A stretch of DNA of 64,000 nucleotides from Pantoea alhagi (GTDB taxonomy: Bacteria; Pseudomonadota; Gammaproteobacteria; Enterobacterales; Enterobacteriaceae), in assembly GCF_002101395.1 (NCBI RefSeq), contig NZ_CP019706.1, positions 682,001-746,000 of the forward strand. Direction: 5' to 3'. The position numbers and the translations under genes were made by a program. Below are positions 17,086 to 25,964 of this stretch, piece by piece. The notes beneath the pieces are model-generated. The model was not told the DNA's origin and did not search any database. It saw only the letters and a program-made list of their open reading frames with translations. The first letter of the stretch is position 1. Each line of letters opens with the position of its first letter.

Positions 17086-18495
17086 ATGAAAGAATTTACC
17101 GCTATGGATACGCTGATCATTATCGGGATCGTGGTCGCGTATATTTTATTTACAACCTGGATGACCTGGCGGCTGCGGAGTAAAAGCAGCGGGGACTTTA
17201 TGGAAGGATCGCGCGCGATGCCGGCCTTTATCGTTGGCGTCATGCTGATGTCGGAATACATTGGCGCGAAGTCCACTATTGGCACCGCACAGGCCGCCTT
17301 TGAAAACGGCTTCGCCGCGTCATGGTCGGTCATTGGCGCGGCGATAGGTTTTCCGCTGTTCGGCCTGCTGCTGGTAAAACGGATCTATAACACCGGCAAA
17401 ATTACCATTTCCGGCGCGATCGCGGAAAAGTACGGCACCTCCACGAAAAATATCATCTCTGTCATTATGATTTATGCCCTGCTACTGGTGAATGTGGGTA
17501 ACTATGTCAGCGGCGCAGCAGCTATTTCAACCGTACTGAAAGTTAACCTGCCGGTAGCCGCCTTTATTACCGCCATTGTCAGTACCTTCTACTTCGCCTT
17601 TGGTGGAATGAAAGGCATGGCCTGGGTTACGTTGCTGCACAGCGGCATAAAGTATTTCGGCATTTTGGTAATTCTGGGTGTAGCGCTGCATATGAGCGGC
17701 GGTATTACGCCAATGGTGCAGCAAATGCCGGACTTTTACTGGACCTGGGATGGCCACATTGGTGCCAGTACGATTGTTGCCTGGTTGATCGGCACGATTG
17801 GCTCTATTTTCTGCACTCAGTTTGTTATCCAGGCGATCTCTTCCACCAAAGATGCCGCCTCGGCTAAGCGCGCAACCTGGGTTGCGTTCCTGTTCTGCCT
17901 GCCGATTGCTATCGCCATTGCGATTATCGGCGTCGCAGCGAAATTTCTGCATCCGAACATCAACAGCCTGTACGCCCTGCCCGTGTTTTTACAGGATATG
18001 AATCCCTGGCTGGCAGGCCTGGTAACAACATCACTGGTTGCCTCGATTTTCGTTAGCGTCAGCACCGTAGCGCTGGCTATCGCCTCACTGATTGTCAAAG
18101 ATTTCTATGTGCCGATGCGCAATCCCACGCCGGAGCGTGAGTTTAAAATGACGCGCTGGCTGTCGCTGGCAATTGGCTTTCTGCCGCTGATATTTGTGCT
18201 GTTCGTGCCGGAGGTGCTTAAGCTCTCGTTCTTTACCCGCGCCATTCGCCTGTCGATTTCGGTTGTGGCAATGATGGCCTTTTATCTGCCCTTCTTTAAA
18301 AGTACGCGCGGCGCGAATGCCGGGCTGATCGGTGCCTGCGTGGTGACTTCCGTCTGGTATCTGCTGGGCGATCCGTTCGGCATCAACAACATGTATATCG
18401 CCCTGATTACCCCGGCGGTGATTATGGTGCTGGATCATCTCATCCCGCAAAAACGTCCGGTAACTAAAACCAATATGCAAAAGAGTGGAGCCTGA
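17086..18495 (+). CDS. Sodium:solute symporter (SSS family)
   Basis: A 469-residue membrane protein with about thirteen hydrophobic segments, in the family of PutP, PanF and the SiaT sialic acid symporters. Recognisable features are the early SEYIGAKSTIGTAQAAFENG stretch and the FAFGGMKGMAWV segment of helix 5. It would bring in a solute with sodium. A second transporter, of another family, directly after the MFS gene suggests either two substrates or a glycoside and its free acid. The start at 17086 was kept; an ATG six codons later is possible, and neither has a strong ribosome site. Confidence 0.85.
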   Translation: MKEFTAMDTLIIIGIVVAYILFTTWMTWRLRSKSSGDFMEGSRAMPAFIVGVMLMSEYIGAKSTIGTAQAAFENGFAASWSVIGAAIGFPLFGLLLVKRIYNTGKITISGAIAEKYGTSTKNIISVIMIYALLLVNVGNYVSGAAAISTVLKVNLPVAAFITAIVSTFYFAFGGMKGMAWVTLLHSGIKYFGILVILGVALHMSGGITPMVQQMPDFYWTWDGHIGASTIVAWLIGTIGSIFCTQFVIQAISSTKDAASAKRATWVAFLFCLPIAIAIAIIGVAAKFLHPNINSLYALPVFLQDMNPWLAGLVTTSLVASIFVSVSTVALAIASLIVKDFYVPMRNPTPEREFKMTRWLSLAIGFLPLIFVLFVPEVLKLSFFTRAIRLSISVVAMMAFYLPFFKSTRGANAGLIGACVVTSVWYLLGDPFGINNMYIALITPAVIMVLDHLIPQKRPVTKTNMQKSGA

Positions 18496-18496
18496 A

Positions 18497-19672
18497 ATGA
18501 CGCAAGCAACCCTTAACCTGCCGACAGAAAGCATAACCGAAATCGTGGACGGCGATCCGGAGCGTATGACGGCAATGTTGCCGTCGCCCTGTCCACAAAA
18601 CCATGCAGCCAATTTACTGCCGCTACCGAATGGCGATCTGCTTTGCGTCTGGTTTGGCGGAACGCAGGAAGGCATCGCTGATATTTCCATTTACTGCTCG
18701 CGACTGGATCACGGCAGCCGTCAATGGTCGACGCCGCAGCGGCTCTCGGAAGACGCCAGCCGCTCGGAGCAAAACCCGGTGCTGTTTCTCGCCCCGGATA
18801 AGGTGCTGTGGCTGCTGTGGACCGCGCAGAAGTCGGGTAATCAGGATACAGCGATAGTGCGCTATCGCCAGTCACACGATATGGGCAATAGCTGGGGCGA
18901 GATTAACACCTTGCTGGATAAACCTGGTACTTTTATACGCCAGCCGATGGTAGTGATGCCCAACGGCGACTGGCTGCTGCCAGTGTTCTACTGTCAGACC
19001 GAGCCGGGTGAAAAATGGGTGGGCAACAACGATATCAGCGCGGTGAAAATCTCACGCGATAACGGCCAGAGCTGGCAGGATGTGCCGGTGCCTGACAGTA
19101 CCGGCTGCGTGCATATGAATATCACGCTGCTGAAGGATGGTTCGCTGCTGGCGCTCTTCCGCAGCCGCTGGGCGGATTTTATCTGGCAGAGCCGCTCTTA
19201 CGACGGCGGCCAAAGCTGGAGTGCGCCGCAGCCAACGGAATTGCCCAATAATAATTCCTCTATTCAGGTGACAACGCTGGCAAACGGCGATTTAGCGCTG
19301 GTGTTTAATAAGATGAGCGCCGCAGGTGCCAGCGAGCGGCGCGCCTCACTTTATGATGAGATTGAAGATGATGAAGACGATATTGCCGCCCAGCCCATAA
19401 TGCCTGCAGGCCGTAGCGCATTCTGGGGCGCGCCGCGTGCGCCGATGACGCTGGCGATCTCCAAAGACGGCGGCAGAAGCTGGCCGTGGCAGCGTAATCT
19501 GGAAGAAGGCGACGGCTACTGCATGACCAATAATTCGCAGCAGAAGCTGAACCGGGAGCTTTCTTACCCCAGCATTAAACAGGGACCGGACGGCTTGCTG
19601 CATATTGCCTATACCTGGCATCGTCAGGCGATTAAATATGTGTGCGTGAATGAAAGCTGGGTCACGAGTTAA
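18497..19672 (+). CDS. Cytoplasmic BNR-repeat sialidase-family protein
   Basis: A 391-residue beta-propeller protein with four Asp boxes of the S-x-D-x-G-x-S-W type: SHDMGNSW, SRDNGQSW, SYDGGQSW and SKDGGRSW. This is the BNR_2/exo-sialidase-like family. No signal peptide or membrane segment is present, so it acts inside the cell on an imported compound. An acidic insertion (EIEDDEDD, near residue 295) is unusual. The start follows the symporter stop by one base, with GTGGAG seven bases upstream. Whether it is a true sialidase, or an isomerase or lyase acting on another sugar acid, cannot be told; the catalytic Arg triad was not confirmed. Confidence 0.8.
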   Translation: MTQATLNLPTESITEIVDGDPERMTAMLPSPCPQNHAANLLPLPNGDLLCVWFGGTQEGIADISIYCSRLDHGSRQWSTPQRLSEDASRSEQNPVLFLAPDKVLWLLWTAQKSGNQDTAIVRYRQSHDMGNSWGEINTLLDKPGTFIRQPMVVMPNGDWLLPVFYCQTEPGEKWVGNNDISAVKISRDNGQSWQDVPVPDSTGCVHMNITLLKDGSLLALFRSRWADFIWQSRSYDGGQSWSAPQPTELPNNNSSIQVTTLANGDLALVFNKMSAAGASERRASLYDEIEDDEDDIAAQPIMPAGRSAFWGAPRAPMTLAISKDGGRSWPWQRNLEEGDGYCMTNNSQQKLNRELSYPSIKQGPDGLLHIAYTWHRQAIKYVCVNESWVTS

Positions 19673-19696
19673 CCGCTGCGGGATAAGGAGGAAAGG

Positions 19697-20173
19697 ATGA
19701 TTACAGGCAATTTGCAGGCGCTGCCGCTGGCGACGCTGCCCGACAGGCTTTATGCGTTACTGGCGCGCCCGGAATGCGCTTTAACGGCGCTTCAGGCGAT
19801 GCCCGACGGCCGCTGGCAGCCGGAGGGCGCTGGCTGGTTTTGCACTATCGGCAGCAGCGAAACCGCCCCGGCCGGGCAGCGGCATACCGAGTACCATCGG
19901 CACTGGCTGGATATTCAGGTACTGTTGGCAGGCGAAGAGATTATTCGTTATGACGTGGCGGATGCCCGCGAGATACCTGCCGAGGAGCGTAAGCCCGATC
20001 TGTTTATTGTGGAAAATATGCAATTACGCCAGCAGCTTTATTTGCAACCGGGCGATTTCGCTATCTTTGCACCAGGCGAAGCGCATCAGGCGCTGTGTGC
20101 GGTTGATAAACCTGCGCGGGTGCGCAAAGCGGTGTTTAAGGTTTCTCCTGAACTGCTGCGAGGAAAACCATGA
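19697..20173 (+). CDS. YhcH/YjgK/YiaL family cupin
   Basis: A 158-residue single-domain cupin of the family that includes YhcH (sialic acid operon), TabA and the EbgC subunit. The metal-binding cluster is EYHRHWLDIQVLLAGEE (about 64-80), with a further His in PGEAHQ (about 130). YhcH proteins are thought to act on the anomers of sialic acid, so its place after a sialidase-family gene and near a NanA-superfamily aldolase supports a role in an acidic nine-carbon or related sugar pathway. A GGAGGAAAGG site precedes the start; its stop overlaps the SDR start by four bases. Confidence 0.85.
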   Translation: MITGNLQALPLATLPDRLYALLARPECALTALQAMPDGRWQPEGAGWFCTIGSSETAPAGQRHTEYHRHWLDIQVLLAGEEIIRYDVADAREIPAEERKPDLFIVENMQLRQQLYLQPGDFAIFAPGEAHQALCAVDKPARVRKAVFKVSPELLRGKP

Positions 20174-20850
20174 GCCGTCACGCGTTGGTAACCGGTGCCA
20201 GTTCCGGCATTGGACGCGCTATTGTTGAACGGCTACTGCAGGAGGGCTGGCAGGTCAGTGGGCTGAGCCGTTCGGCAAAAGGCAGTGAGCATCCGGCCCT
20301 GCGCTCGATCGCCGTCGATCTGTGCGATCGCGCGGCACTGGCGAACGTATTGAGCGAACTGCCGCCGGTCGACGCCTTTATCCACGCCGCCGGCATGATG
20401 CAGGCGGCAGAGCTGGGCGCGCTGAACGAGGAGATCAGCCAGCGGCTGTGGTATTTGCATGTGCTGGTGGCAGAAAGCATAGCGAATGCGCTGGTGGATA
20501 TTTTGCCCGCTGACGGACGCATTATTCTGATCGGCAGCCGTACCTCACGCGGCGCGGCGGGCCGCAGTCAGTACGTCAGCACCAAAGCGGCGATGGCCGG
20601 AATGGTGCGCAGCTGGGCGGCTGAGCTGGCCCCACGCGGCATTACCGCAAATGTGGTAGCGCCTGGCGCAACGGCCACGCCGATGCTGAGTCAGCCCGAA
20701 CGCGCCAGTTCACCGCCAAAGCTGCCACCGATCGGGCGTTATATTCAACCTGATGAGGTTGCCGCGCTGGTCAGCTTTTTGCTCTCTCCCGCCGCTGCGG
20801 CGATTACCGGACAGGAACTGGTGATCTGCGGCGGCGCATCGCTCAGTTAA
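20170..20850 (+). CDS. Short-chain dehydrogenase/reductase
   Basis: A 226-residue classical SDR. The cofactor loop TGASSGIGRA is at about 8-17, the catalytic Ser is in LIGSRTSRG, and the Tyr/Lys pair is in QYVSTKAA. The protein ends with GQELVICGGASLS, as usual for the FabG-like group. It is translationally coupled to the YhcH-type gene (ATGA overlap) and is the last gene of the right arm; a hairpin at 20856-20875 separates it from yacL. It probably reduces or oxidises an intermediate made by the aldolase or the BNR protein; the substrate is unknown. Confidence 0.87.
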   Translation: MSRHALVTGASSGIGRAIVERLLQEGWQVSGLSRSAKGSEHPALRSIAVDLCDRAALANVLSELPPVDAFIHAAGMMQAAELGALNEEISQRLWYLHVLVAESIANALVDILPADGRIILIGSRTSRGAAGRSQYVSTKAAMAGMVRSWAAELAPRGITANVVAPGATATPMLSQPERASSPPKLPPIGRYIQPDEVAALVSFLLSPAAAAITGQELVICGGASLS

Positions 20851-20881
20851 TCATTGGGGCAGTCGCTGCTGCCCCGTCATC

Positions 20882-21244
20882 TCAACGCCCCTGCATAAAG
20901 GCGCGATAGGCCGTAATCACCGCCAGAAAATCTTCAATGCCGCAAAACGAGAGACTTTCCTCATCGTAATAGCTCATGCCCTCTTCCAGCTCATCGGTAT
21001 CAAAGGCGAGCTGGTTGGCACGGATCATCACCTCTTCGCCATTCAGCGAAAGCTGATACTCATGGCCCTGATGCAGCCACTCTCTTTCGCTGCCTTTGAC
21101 CTGGGCTGCCGCTGCTTCTACTTCATCCAGCAGCGCCATATTGCCTTTTACTTCTTCATTGAACCAGTGGCCGACCGCCTCATGGCCCATGCTCATGCGC
21201 ACTTTCACCTGATTGGTGACGTCACGTAAAAATTCATATTCCAT
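20882..21244 (-). CDS. yacL: YacL, UPF0231 family
   Basis: A 120-residue cytoplasmic protein that matches E. coli YacL (MEYEFLRDVTNQVKVRMSMG and HEAVGHWFNEEVK). Its function is unknown. It is conserved next to acnB in enterobacteria. It converges on the SDR of the catabolic cluster, so the insertion boundary lies between 20850 and 20882. Confidence 0.93.
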   Translation of the reverse strand: MEYEFLRDVTNQVKVRMSMGHEAVGHWFNEEVKGNMALLDEVEAAAAQVKGSEREWLHQGHEYQLSLNGEEVMIRANQLAFDTDELEEGMSYYDEESLSFCGIEDFLAVITAYRAFMQGR

Positions 21245-21409
21245 CTTGCTGCCCTTAGCGCATGCTGCTGCGCTTCAATTCACTCGGTTGCGTGCATTAT
21301 CGCAGCCTGACGTGTGAAAAGCAGTGCCTGACACACCGCTTTAGCGAGAAAAGCGAGCGGTAAAAGAGGGATAACGGACCGGAGAGTGACGCTGACTTTT
21401 TGCAGGCGT

Positions 21410-21437
21410 AAAAAAGGGCGGAAAATTCCGCCCTTTT
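21410..21437 (-). terminator. Terminator after acnB
   Basis: The stem AAAAGGGCGGAA pairs with TTCCGCCCTTTT and is followed on the minus strand by TTTTT. It lies 19 bases after the acnB stop. The symmetry allows termination from the other direction too. Confidence 0.85.
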
Positions 21438-21455
21438 GTCATGCTGTTATATCTC

Positions 21456-24053
21456 TCAGACCGCAGTCTGGAAAATCACATCTTTCGCTTTGTCCGTGTA
21501 CTGATTCAACTGGTCAAAGTTCAGATAGCGGTAGGTATCCACCGCAGTTTTATCAACCTGAGCCATAAACTGTTGATACTCGTCTGGCGTTGGCAGACGG
21601 CCCAGCAGCGAAGAAACGGCAGCCAGCTCGGCAGAAGCCAGATAGACGTTCGCACCGGTACCCAGACGGTTCGGGAAGTTACGCGTTGAGGTAGATACCA
21701 CCGTTGCGCCATCGGCTACGCGCGCCTGGTTACCCATGCAGAGCGAGCAACCCGGGATCTCAATACGCGCGCCGCTCTTACCGAACACGCTGTAGTAGCC
21801 CTCTTCCGTTAGCTGCGCCGCATCCATTTTGGTCGGCGGCGCGACCCACAGGCGGGTCGGCAACTGGCCTTTATGGCTGTCCAGCAGCTTACCTGCCGCG
21901 CGGAAGTGACCGATGTTGGTCATACAGGATCCGATAAAGACCTCGTCGATCTTCTCGTTCTGCACTTCAGACAGCAAACGCGCATCGTCCGGATCGTTCG
22001 GCGCACACAGGATCGGCTCCTGAATTTCCGCCAGATCGATTTCGATAACCGCTGCGTATTCCGCATCAGCATCGGCTTCCATCAGTTGCGGATCGGCCAG
22101 CCATTTCTCCATGCCCTGAATACGACGCTCCAGCGTACGACGATCGCCGTAGCCTTCCGCAATCATCCATTTCAGCAGAACGATATTGGAGTTCAGATAC
22201 TCGATGATCGGCTCTTTATCCAGCTTAATGGTACAACCGGCGGCAGAACGCTCAGCGGACGCATCAGACAACTCAAACGCCTGCTCTACTTTCAGATCCG
22301 GCAGACCTTCGATTTCCAGAATGCGGCCAGAAAAAATGTTCTTCTTGCCTTTCTTCTCAACGGTCAGCAGACCCTGCTTAATGGCGTACAGCGGTATCGC
22401 GTGCACCAGATCGCGCAGGGTGATGCCCGGCTGCATTTTGCCTTTAAAGCGCACCAGCACCGATTCCGGCATATCCAGCGGCATAACGCCGGTGGCGGCA
22501 GCAAACGCCACCAGGCCTGAGCCCGCCGGGAAAGAGATGCCGATCGGGAAGCGGGTATGCGAGTCGCCGCCGGTGCCCACGGTATCCGGCAGCAGCATAC
22601 GGTTCAGCCAGCTGTGGATAATGCCGTCGCCCGGACGCAGCGACACGCCGCCACGGTTCATAATAAAGTCAGGCAGCGTATGGTGTGTCTGCACGTCAAC
22701 CGGCTTAGGATAAGCAGCGGTATGACAGAAAGACTGCATCACCAGATCGGCAGAGAAGCCAAGACAGGCGAGATCTTTCAGCTCATCACGCGTCATCGGC
22801 CCGGTGGTATCCTGAGAACCCACTGAGGTCATCTTCGGTTCGCAGTACTGGCCCGGACGAATGCCGTCCACGCCACACGCGCGACCAACCATTTTCTGCG
22901 CCAGTGAGAAACCACGCGTGCTCTGCACCACATCTTTCGCCTGACGGAACACATCGCTGACCGGCAGACCCAGCGACTCACGCGCTTTGGTGGTCAGGCC
23001 GCGACCGATGATCAGCGGAATACGGCCACCGGCGCGAACTTCATCCAGCAGCACGTCGGTTTTCAGCGCGAACTCAGCCAGCAGCTCGTTGGTTTCGTGA
23101 TGACGCACTTCACCCTTGTAAGGGTAAATATCGATCACGTCGCCCATATTCAGGTTATTAACGTCCACTTCGATCGGCAGCGCGCCGGCATCTTCCATGG
23201 TGTTAAAGAAAATCGGTGCGATTTTACCGCCCAGGACAACGCCGCCGCCTTTTTTGTTCGGCACGTAAGGGATGTCGTCGCCCATAAACCACAGCACCGA
23301 GTTGGTAGCAGATTTACGGGAAGAACCGGTACCGACTACATCACCGACATAGGCCAGCGGAAAGCCTTTCGCCTGCAGCGCTTCGATCTGCTTAATCGGC
23401 CCTACGTTGCCCGGCTCATCCGGCTCGATGCCTTCGCGGGCGTTTTTCAGCATTGCCAGCGCGTGCAACGGAATATCAGGGCGTGACCATGCATCCGGCG
23501 CCGGAGAGAGATCGTCGGTATTGGTTTCACCCGTCACTTTGAATACGGTGACGGTAATTTTTTCAGCCAGCGCCGGACGGTTCAGATACCACTCGGCATT
23601 AGCCCATGACTGCATAACCTGCTGCGCATGCGGGTTCCCCGCTTTGGCTTTCTCTTCCACATCGTAGAAGTTATCGAACATCAGCAGCGTATTGGACAGC
23701 GCTTTTGCCGCGATGGGCGCCAGCTTCTCATTATCCAGCGCGTCAATCAGCGGATGAATGTTGTAGCCGCCCTGCATAGTACCCAGCAGTTCGATCGCTT
23801 TTTCAGGTGTTACCAGAGGAGAGGTCGTTTCGCCTTTGGCGATAGCAGCCAGGAAACCGGCTTTGACATAGGCCGCTTCATCAACACCCGGCGGCACGCG
23901 ATTAATTAACAGATCGGACAGGAATTCTTCTTCACCCGCAGGAGGGTTCTTCAGCAGTTCAACCAGCGCGGCCATTTGGGATGCATCTAAAGGTTTAGCA
24001 ACAATTCCCTGGGCAGCACGCTCGGCAACGTGCTTACGGTATTCATCTAGCAC
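21456..24053 (-). CDS. acnB: Bifunctional aconitate hydratase B / 2-methylisocitrate dehydratase
   Basis: TCA-cycle enzyme converting citrate to isocitrate through cis-aconitate; without its 4Fe-4S cluster it binds mRNA. The start is a GTG at 24053, with AGGAGA seven bases upstream, giving exactly 865 residues as in E. coli; the frame is open upstream but not conserved. Iron-sulfur ligands are the Cys in GSCMTNIGHF (near 710) and the two in CSLCMGNQ (near 769 and 772). The swivel motif VGTGSSRKSATNSV is present. About 360 bp of promoter region lie upstream. Confidence 0.96.
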   Translation of the reverse strand: MLDEYRKHVAERAAQGIVAKPLDASQMAALVELLKNPPAGEEEFLSDLLINRVPPGVDEAAYVKAGFLAAIAKGETTSPLVTPEKAIELLGTMQGGYNIHPLIDALDNEKLAPIAAKALSNTLLMFDNFYDVEEKAKAGNPHAQQVMQSWANAEWYLNRPALAEKITVTVFKVTGETNTDDLSPAPDAWSRPDIPLHALAMLKNAREGIEPDEPGNVGPIKQIEALQAKGFPLAYVGDVVGTGSSRKSATNSVLWFMGDDIPYVPNKKGGGVVLGGKIAPIFFNTMEDAGALPIEVDVNNLNMGDVIDIYPYKGEVRHHETNELLAEFALKTDVLLDEVRAGGRIPLIIGRGLTTKARESLGLPVSDVFRQAKDVVQSTRGFSLAQKMVGRACGVDGIRPGQYCEPKMTSVGSQDTTGPMTRDELKDLACLGFSADLVMQSFCHTAAYPKPVDVQTHHTLPDFIMNRGGVSLRPGDGIIHSWLNRMLLPDTVGTGGDSHTRFPIGISFPAGSGLVAFAAATGVMPLDMPESVLVRFKGKMQPGITLRDLVHAIPLYAIKQGLLTVEKKGKKNIFSGRILEIEGLPDLKVEQAFELSDASAERSAAGCTIKLDKEPIIEYLNSNIVLLKWMIAEGYGDRRTLERRIQGMEKWLADPQLMEADADAEYAAVIEIDLAEIQEPILCAPNDPDDARLLSEVQNEKIDEVFIGSCMTNIGHFRAAGKLLDSHKGQLPTRLWVAPPTKMDAAQLTEEGYYSVFGKSGARIEIPGCSLCMGNQARVADGATVVSTSTRNFPNRLGTGANVYLASAELAAVSSLLGRLPTPDEYQQFMAQVDKTAVDTYRYLNFDQLNQYTDKAKDVIFQTAV

Positions 24054-24353
24054 GACGTTCTCCTCGCTCTCATTGTATATGGCTTTCCGGCCACCTTTTT
24101 TCACGGCGATCTGTAGGATGCTTATGTAGGGTAAGGTGTCCGGTTTCGCGTCGGCCAGCATAGCAGGATTTGCTGCACTTGTTAATGCGTTTACAAAAAA
24201 GCAACATCTTTTGTCAAAGCTGTTTTCCAGACAGTGCGCCAGCCGTAGCGCTTTATTCATCTTTTTAATGATAAAAATAATTTATGGCTGAGGCGGTTTT
24301 GTTAAGGGAATAAACAGCATTCTTGTTGAGAACATAACGTTGAGGCACAAAGG

Positions 24354-24386
24354 AACAGGCCATACCCGTAACGAGTGTGGCCTGTT
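24354..24386 (-). terminator. Hairpin after the phenolic acid decarboxylase gene
   Basis: A 9-bp perfect stem (AACAGGCCA with TGGCCTGTT) starts 30 bases after the decarboxylase stop. It lacks a strong T run on the minus strand (CCTTTG follows), so intrinsic termination is possible but not certain. The remaining 24054-24353 stretch is the acnB upstream region, with no further gene seen. Confidence 0.45.
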
Positions 24387-24415
24387 TGATGTCCTGCAAA
24401 AAGCGAAAACAGTGC

Positions 24416-24919
24416 TTAGCGTAGGTTATCGGGAAAATTGGCGGGCAGTTCGCTGGCCGGGCAGTTAATGATGGTATCGTCATTTTCACCCACGTCACGG
24501 ACAAGGGTCAGCGTGGCGAACTCATCGATAACTTCAGTGGGATAAGCCGGGCCGGCCTCGCGATAGCTGGCCATTTCATCCAGATGTTCGTTCTGGAAAC
24601 AGACGGTTTTTTCCGGGTTATTCATTACCCAGCGCGGGAAGAAAATGGTGCCATGAAACACCTTATCGGCGAGGTTCACGCTCAGGCTGACATCAGTGCC
24701 GGTAGGCTCTGTCCAGGAGATTTTGTAAACATCGCTGGCAAGACGCGCCAGGTAAACGTGCTGATCTTTAACCCAGCGGTTGCCCACCAGGCCGCTATGA
24801 ATACGATAATCTATTGTCTCACTGTTTTTGATATAGATTTCATAATTCCAGCCGTTGTCATAGGTGTAAACAAGATGTTTGCCAACAAAACCACTTAGAT
24901 CATGTTTATCAAAGCTCAT
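24416..24919 (-). CDS. padC: Phenolic acid decarboxylase
   Basis: Cofactor-free decarboxylase that converts p-coumaric, ferulic and caffeic acids to 4-vinylphenols, detoxifying plant phenolics. The 167-residue product carries the family core YTYDNGWNYEIYIKN, IDYRIHSGLVGNRWV and SWTEPTGTDVSLS; the active-site Arg and Glu of the beta barrel fall in the IDYRIHSG and SWTEPTG segments. An AAGGAG site precedes the start. No PadR-type regulator is adjacent. Presence fits a plant-associated bacterium. Confidence 0.92.
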   Translation of the reverse strand: MSFDKHDLSGFVGKHLVYTYDNGWNYEIYIKNSETIDYRIHSGLVGNRWVKDQHVYLARLASDVYKISWTEPTGTDVSLSVNLADKVFHGTIFFPRWVMNNPEKTVCFQNEHLDEMASYREAGPAYPTEVIDEFATLTLVRDVGENDDTIINCPASELPANFPDNLR

Positions 24920-25964
24920 ATATTTTACTCCTTTTGGTTAACAGGTAAATTATAGCTCACATCATCCACTCCTCCCGGATAAATAAAATACATCTTGCTT
25001 TATATCAAAAAGATTAATGTGTAGACATAATTGAAAAACAGATGCTTGATATTAATTGCGGAATCAGGCAGTTTTCATTAAAGATTTATGAATAAATCAA
25101 GATGGATTTCAATTAGCGACATGCTTTTAAAATAAAGATCAACCTTATGTGGCATTTAATAAAAACAGATAAAATGACACGTTAATTTACACGAAAAAGC
25201 TTTTTAAATAATTTATACAGTTAAGTGGCAGAATACTCGGCACACATATTTTAGTGCGTACTTTATCTCATAAGAATAAAACATCTTCTTTCTTTATGCG
25301 ACATCACAGATATCAATGGGAAAACTGATTTTTCTAAAGACTTTAATTTATTCCGGCCATTCCATGCTGGCATTTTTTCATTAATTTCTCATGAAATTAA
25401 ATCACCTATCCTTTAGATGTAAATTTAAAATCAATTTTGTTGAGCACTGTTCGGCGTCAGTATCGTCCGTGTGGAAATGTTGCCGAAGCAGGTAGTCGTT
25501 AACTTTTCGGCACTCGCGGTTTATCCCCGCTCGCGCAGGGAACACGCTTTAAGACCGTGCAACACGCTCGTAAGCGGCCTTACGGTACGCTAACGCAGAA
25601 CTGCGGCAAAGCCTTGTCGGGACCACTTCGACAGCACACAAAGCGTATTATTGACAAGGCCATGAAAATTAAAGGTGTTTGTAGTCGGAACACCATTGAT
25701 TCACTCATGTTGTTACCTTTATATCGTTCAGGGATTTATCTTTCATCGTTATATCATATGATTCCACCGTTTACTAAATAAAGACAATCTGTTTTTTTAG
25801 GCAAATTATTATTTTCCTGTGCTTGTCGCTTATATTAAATGCACATAAGTAGTTTTATTTAGCCTGGTTGTTATTTTTGAAATAGCACCTAAAAAGCCGT
25901 TTATTTGTTCGATTGGATTTTTATTTTATGTTTATAATCCAAAAAAAGCTTGCAGGGAAATCAA
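24920..25964. other. Long AT-rich non-coding stretch with a GC-rich patch
   Basis: About 1 kb between padC and the hexapeptide transferase gene has no open frame that I can support. Most of it is strongly AT-rich, but 25440-25680 is clearly richer in G and C and carries the orphan CRISPR repeat. A 74-codon frame on the plus strand at 25557-25781 runs out of the patch into AT-rich DNA and resembles nothing I know. The composition break suggests assembly from unrelated remnants. Confidence 0.6.
25517..25545 (-). CRISPR. Solitary type I-E CRISPR repeat
   Basis: The 29 bases match the first repeat of the mini-array at 28196-28224 except for two substitutions, and begin CGGTTTATCCCCGCT. No second repeat occurs 61 bases away on either side, so no spacer is bounded. 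It is probably the remnant of a degraded array, 2.65 kb from the other one. Confidence 0.7.

Noticed and set aside
25557..25781. A 74-codon frame on the plus strand across the GC-rich patch
   Set aside because: No ribosome-binding site, no recognisable family, and composition changes within the frame; treated as non-coding remnant.
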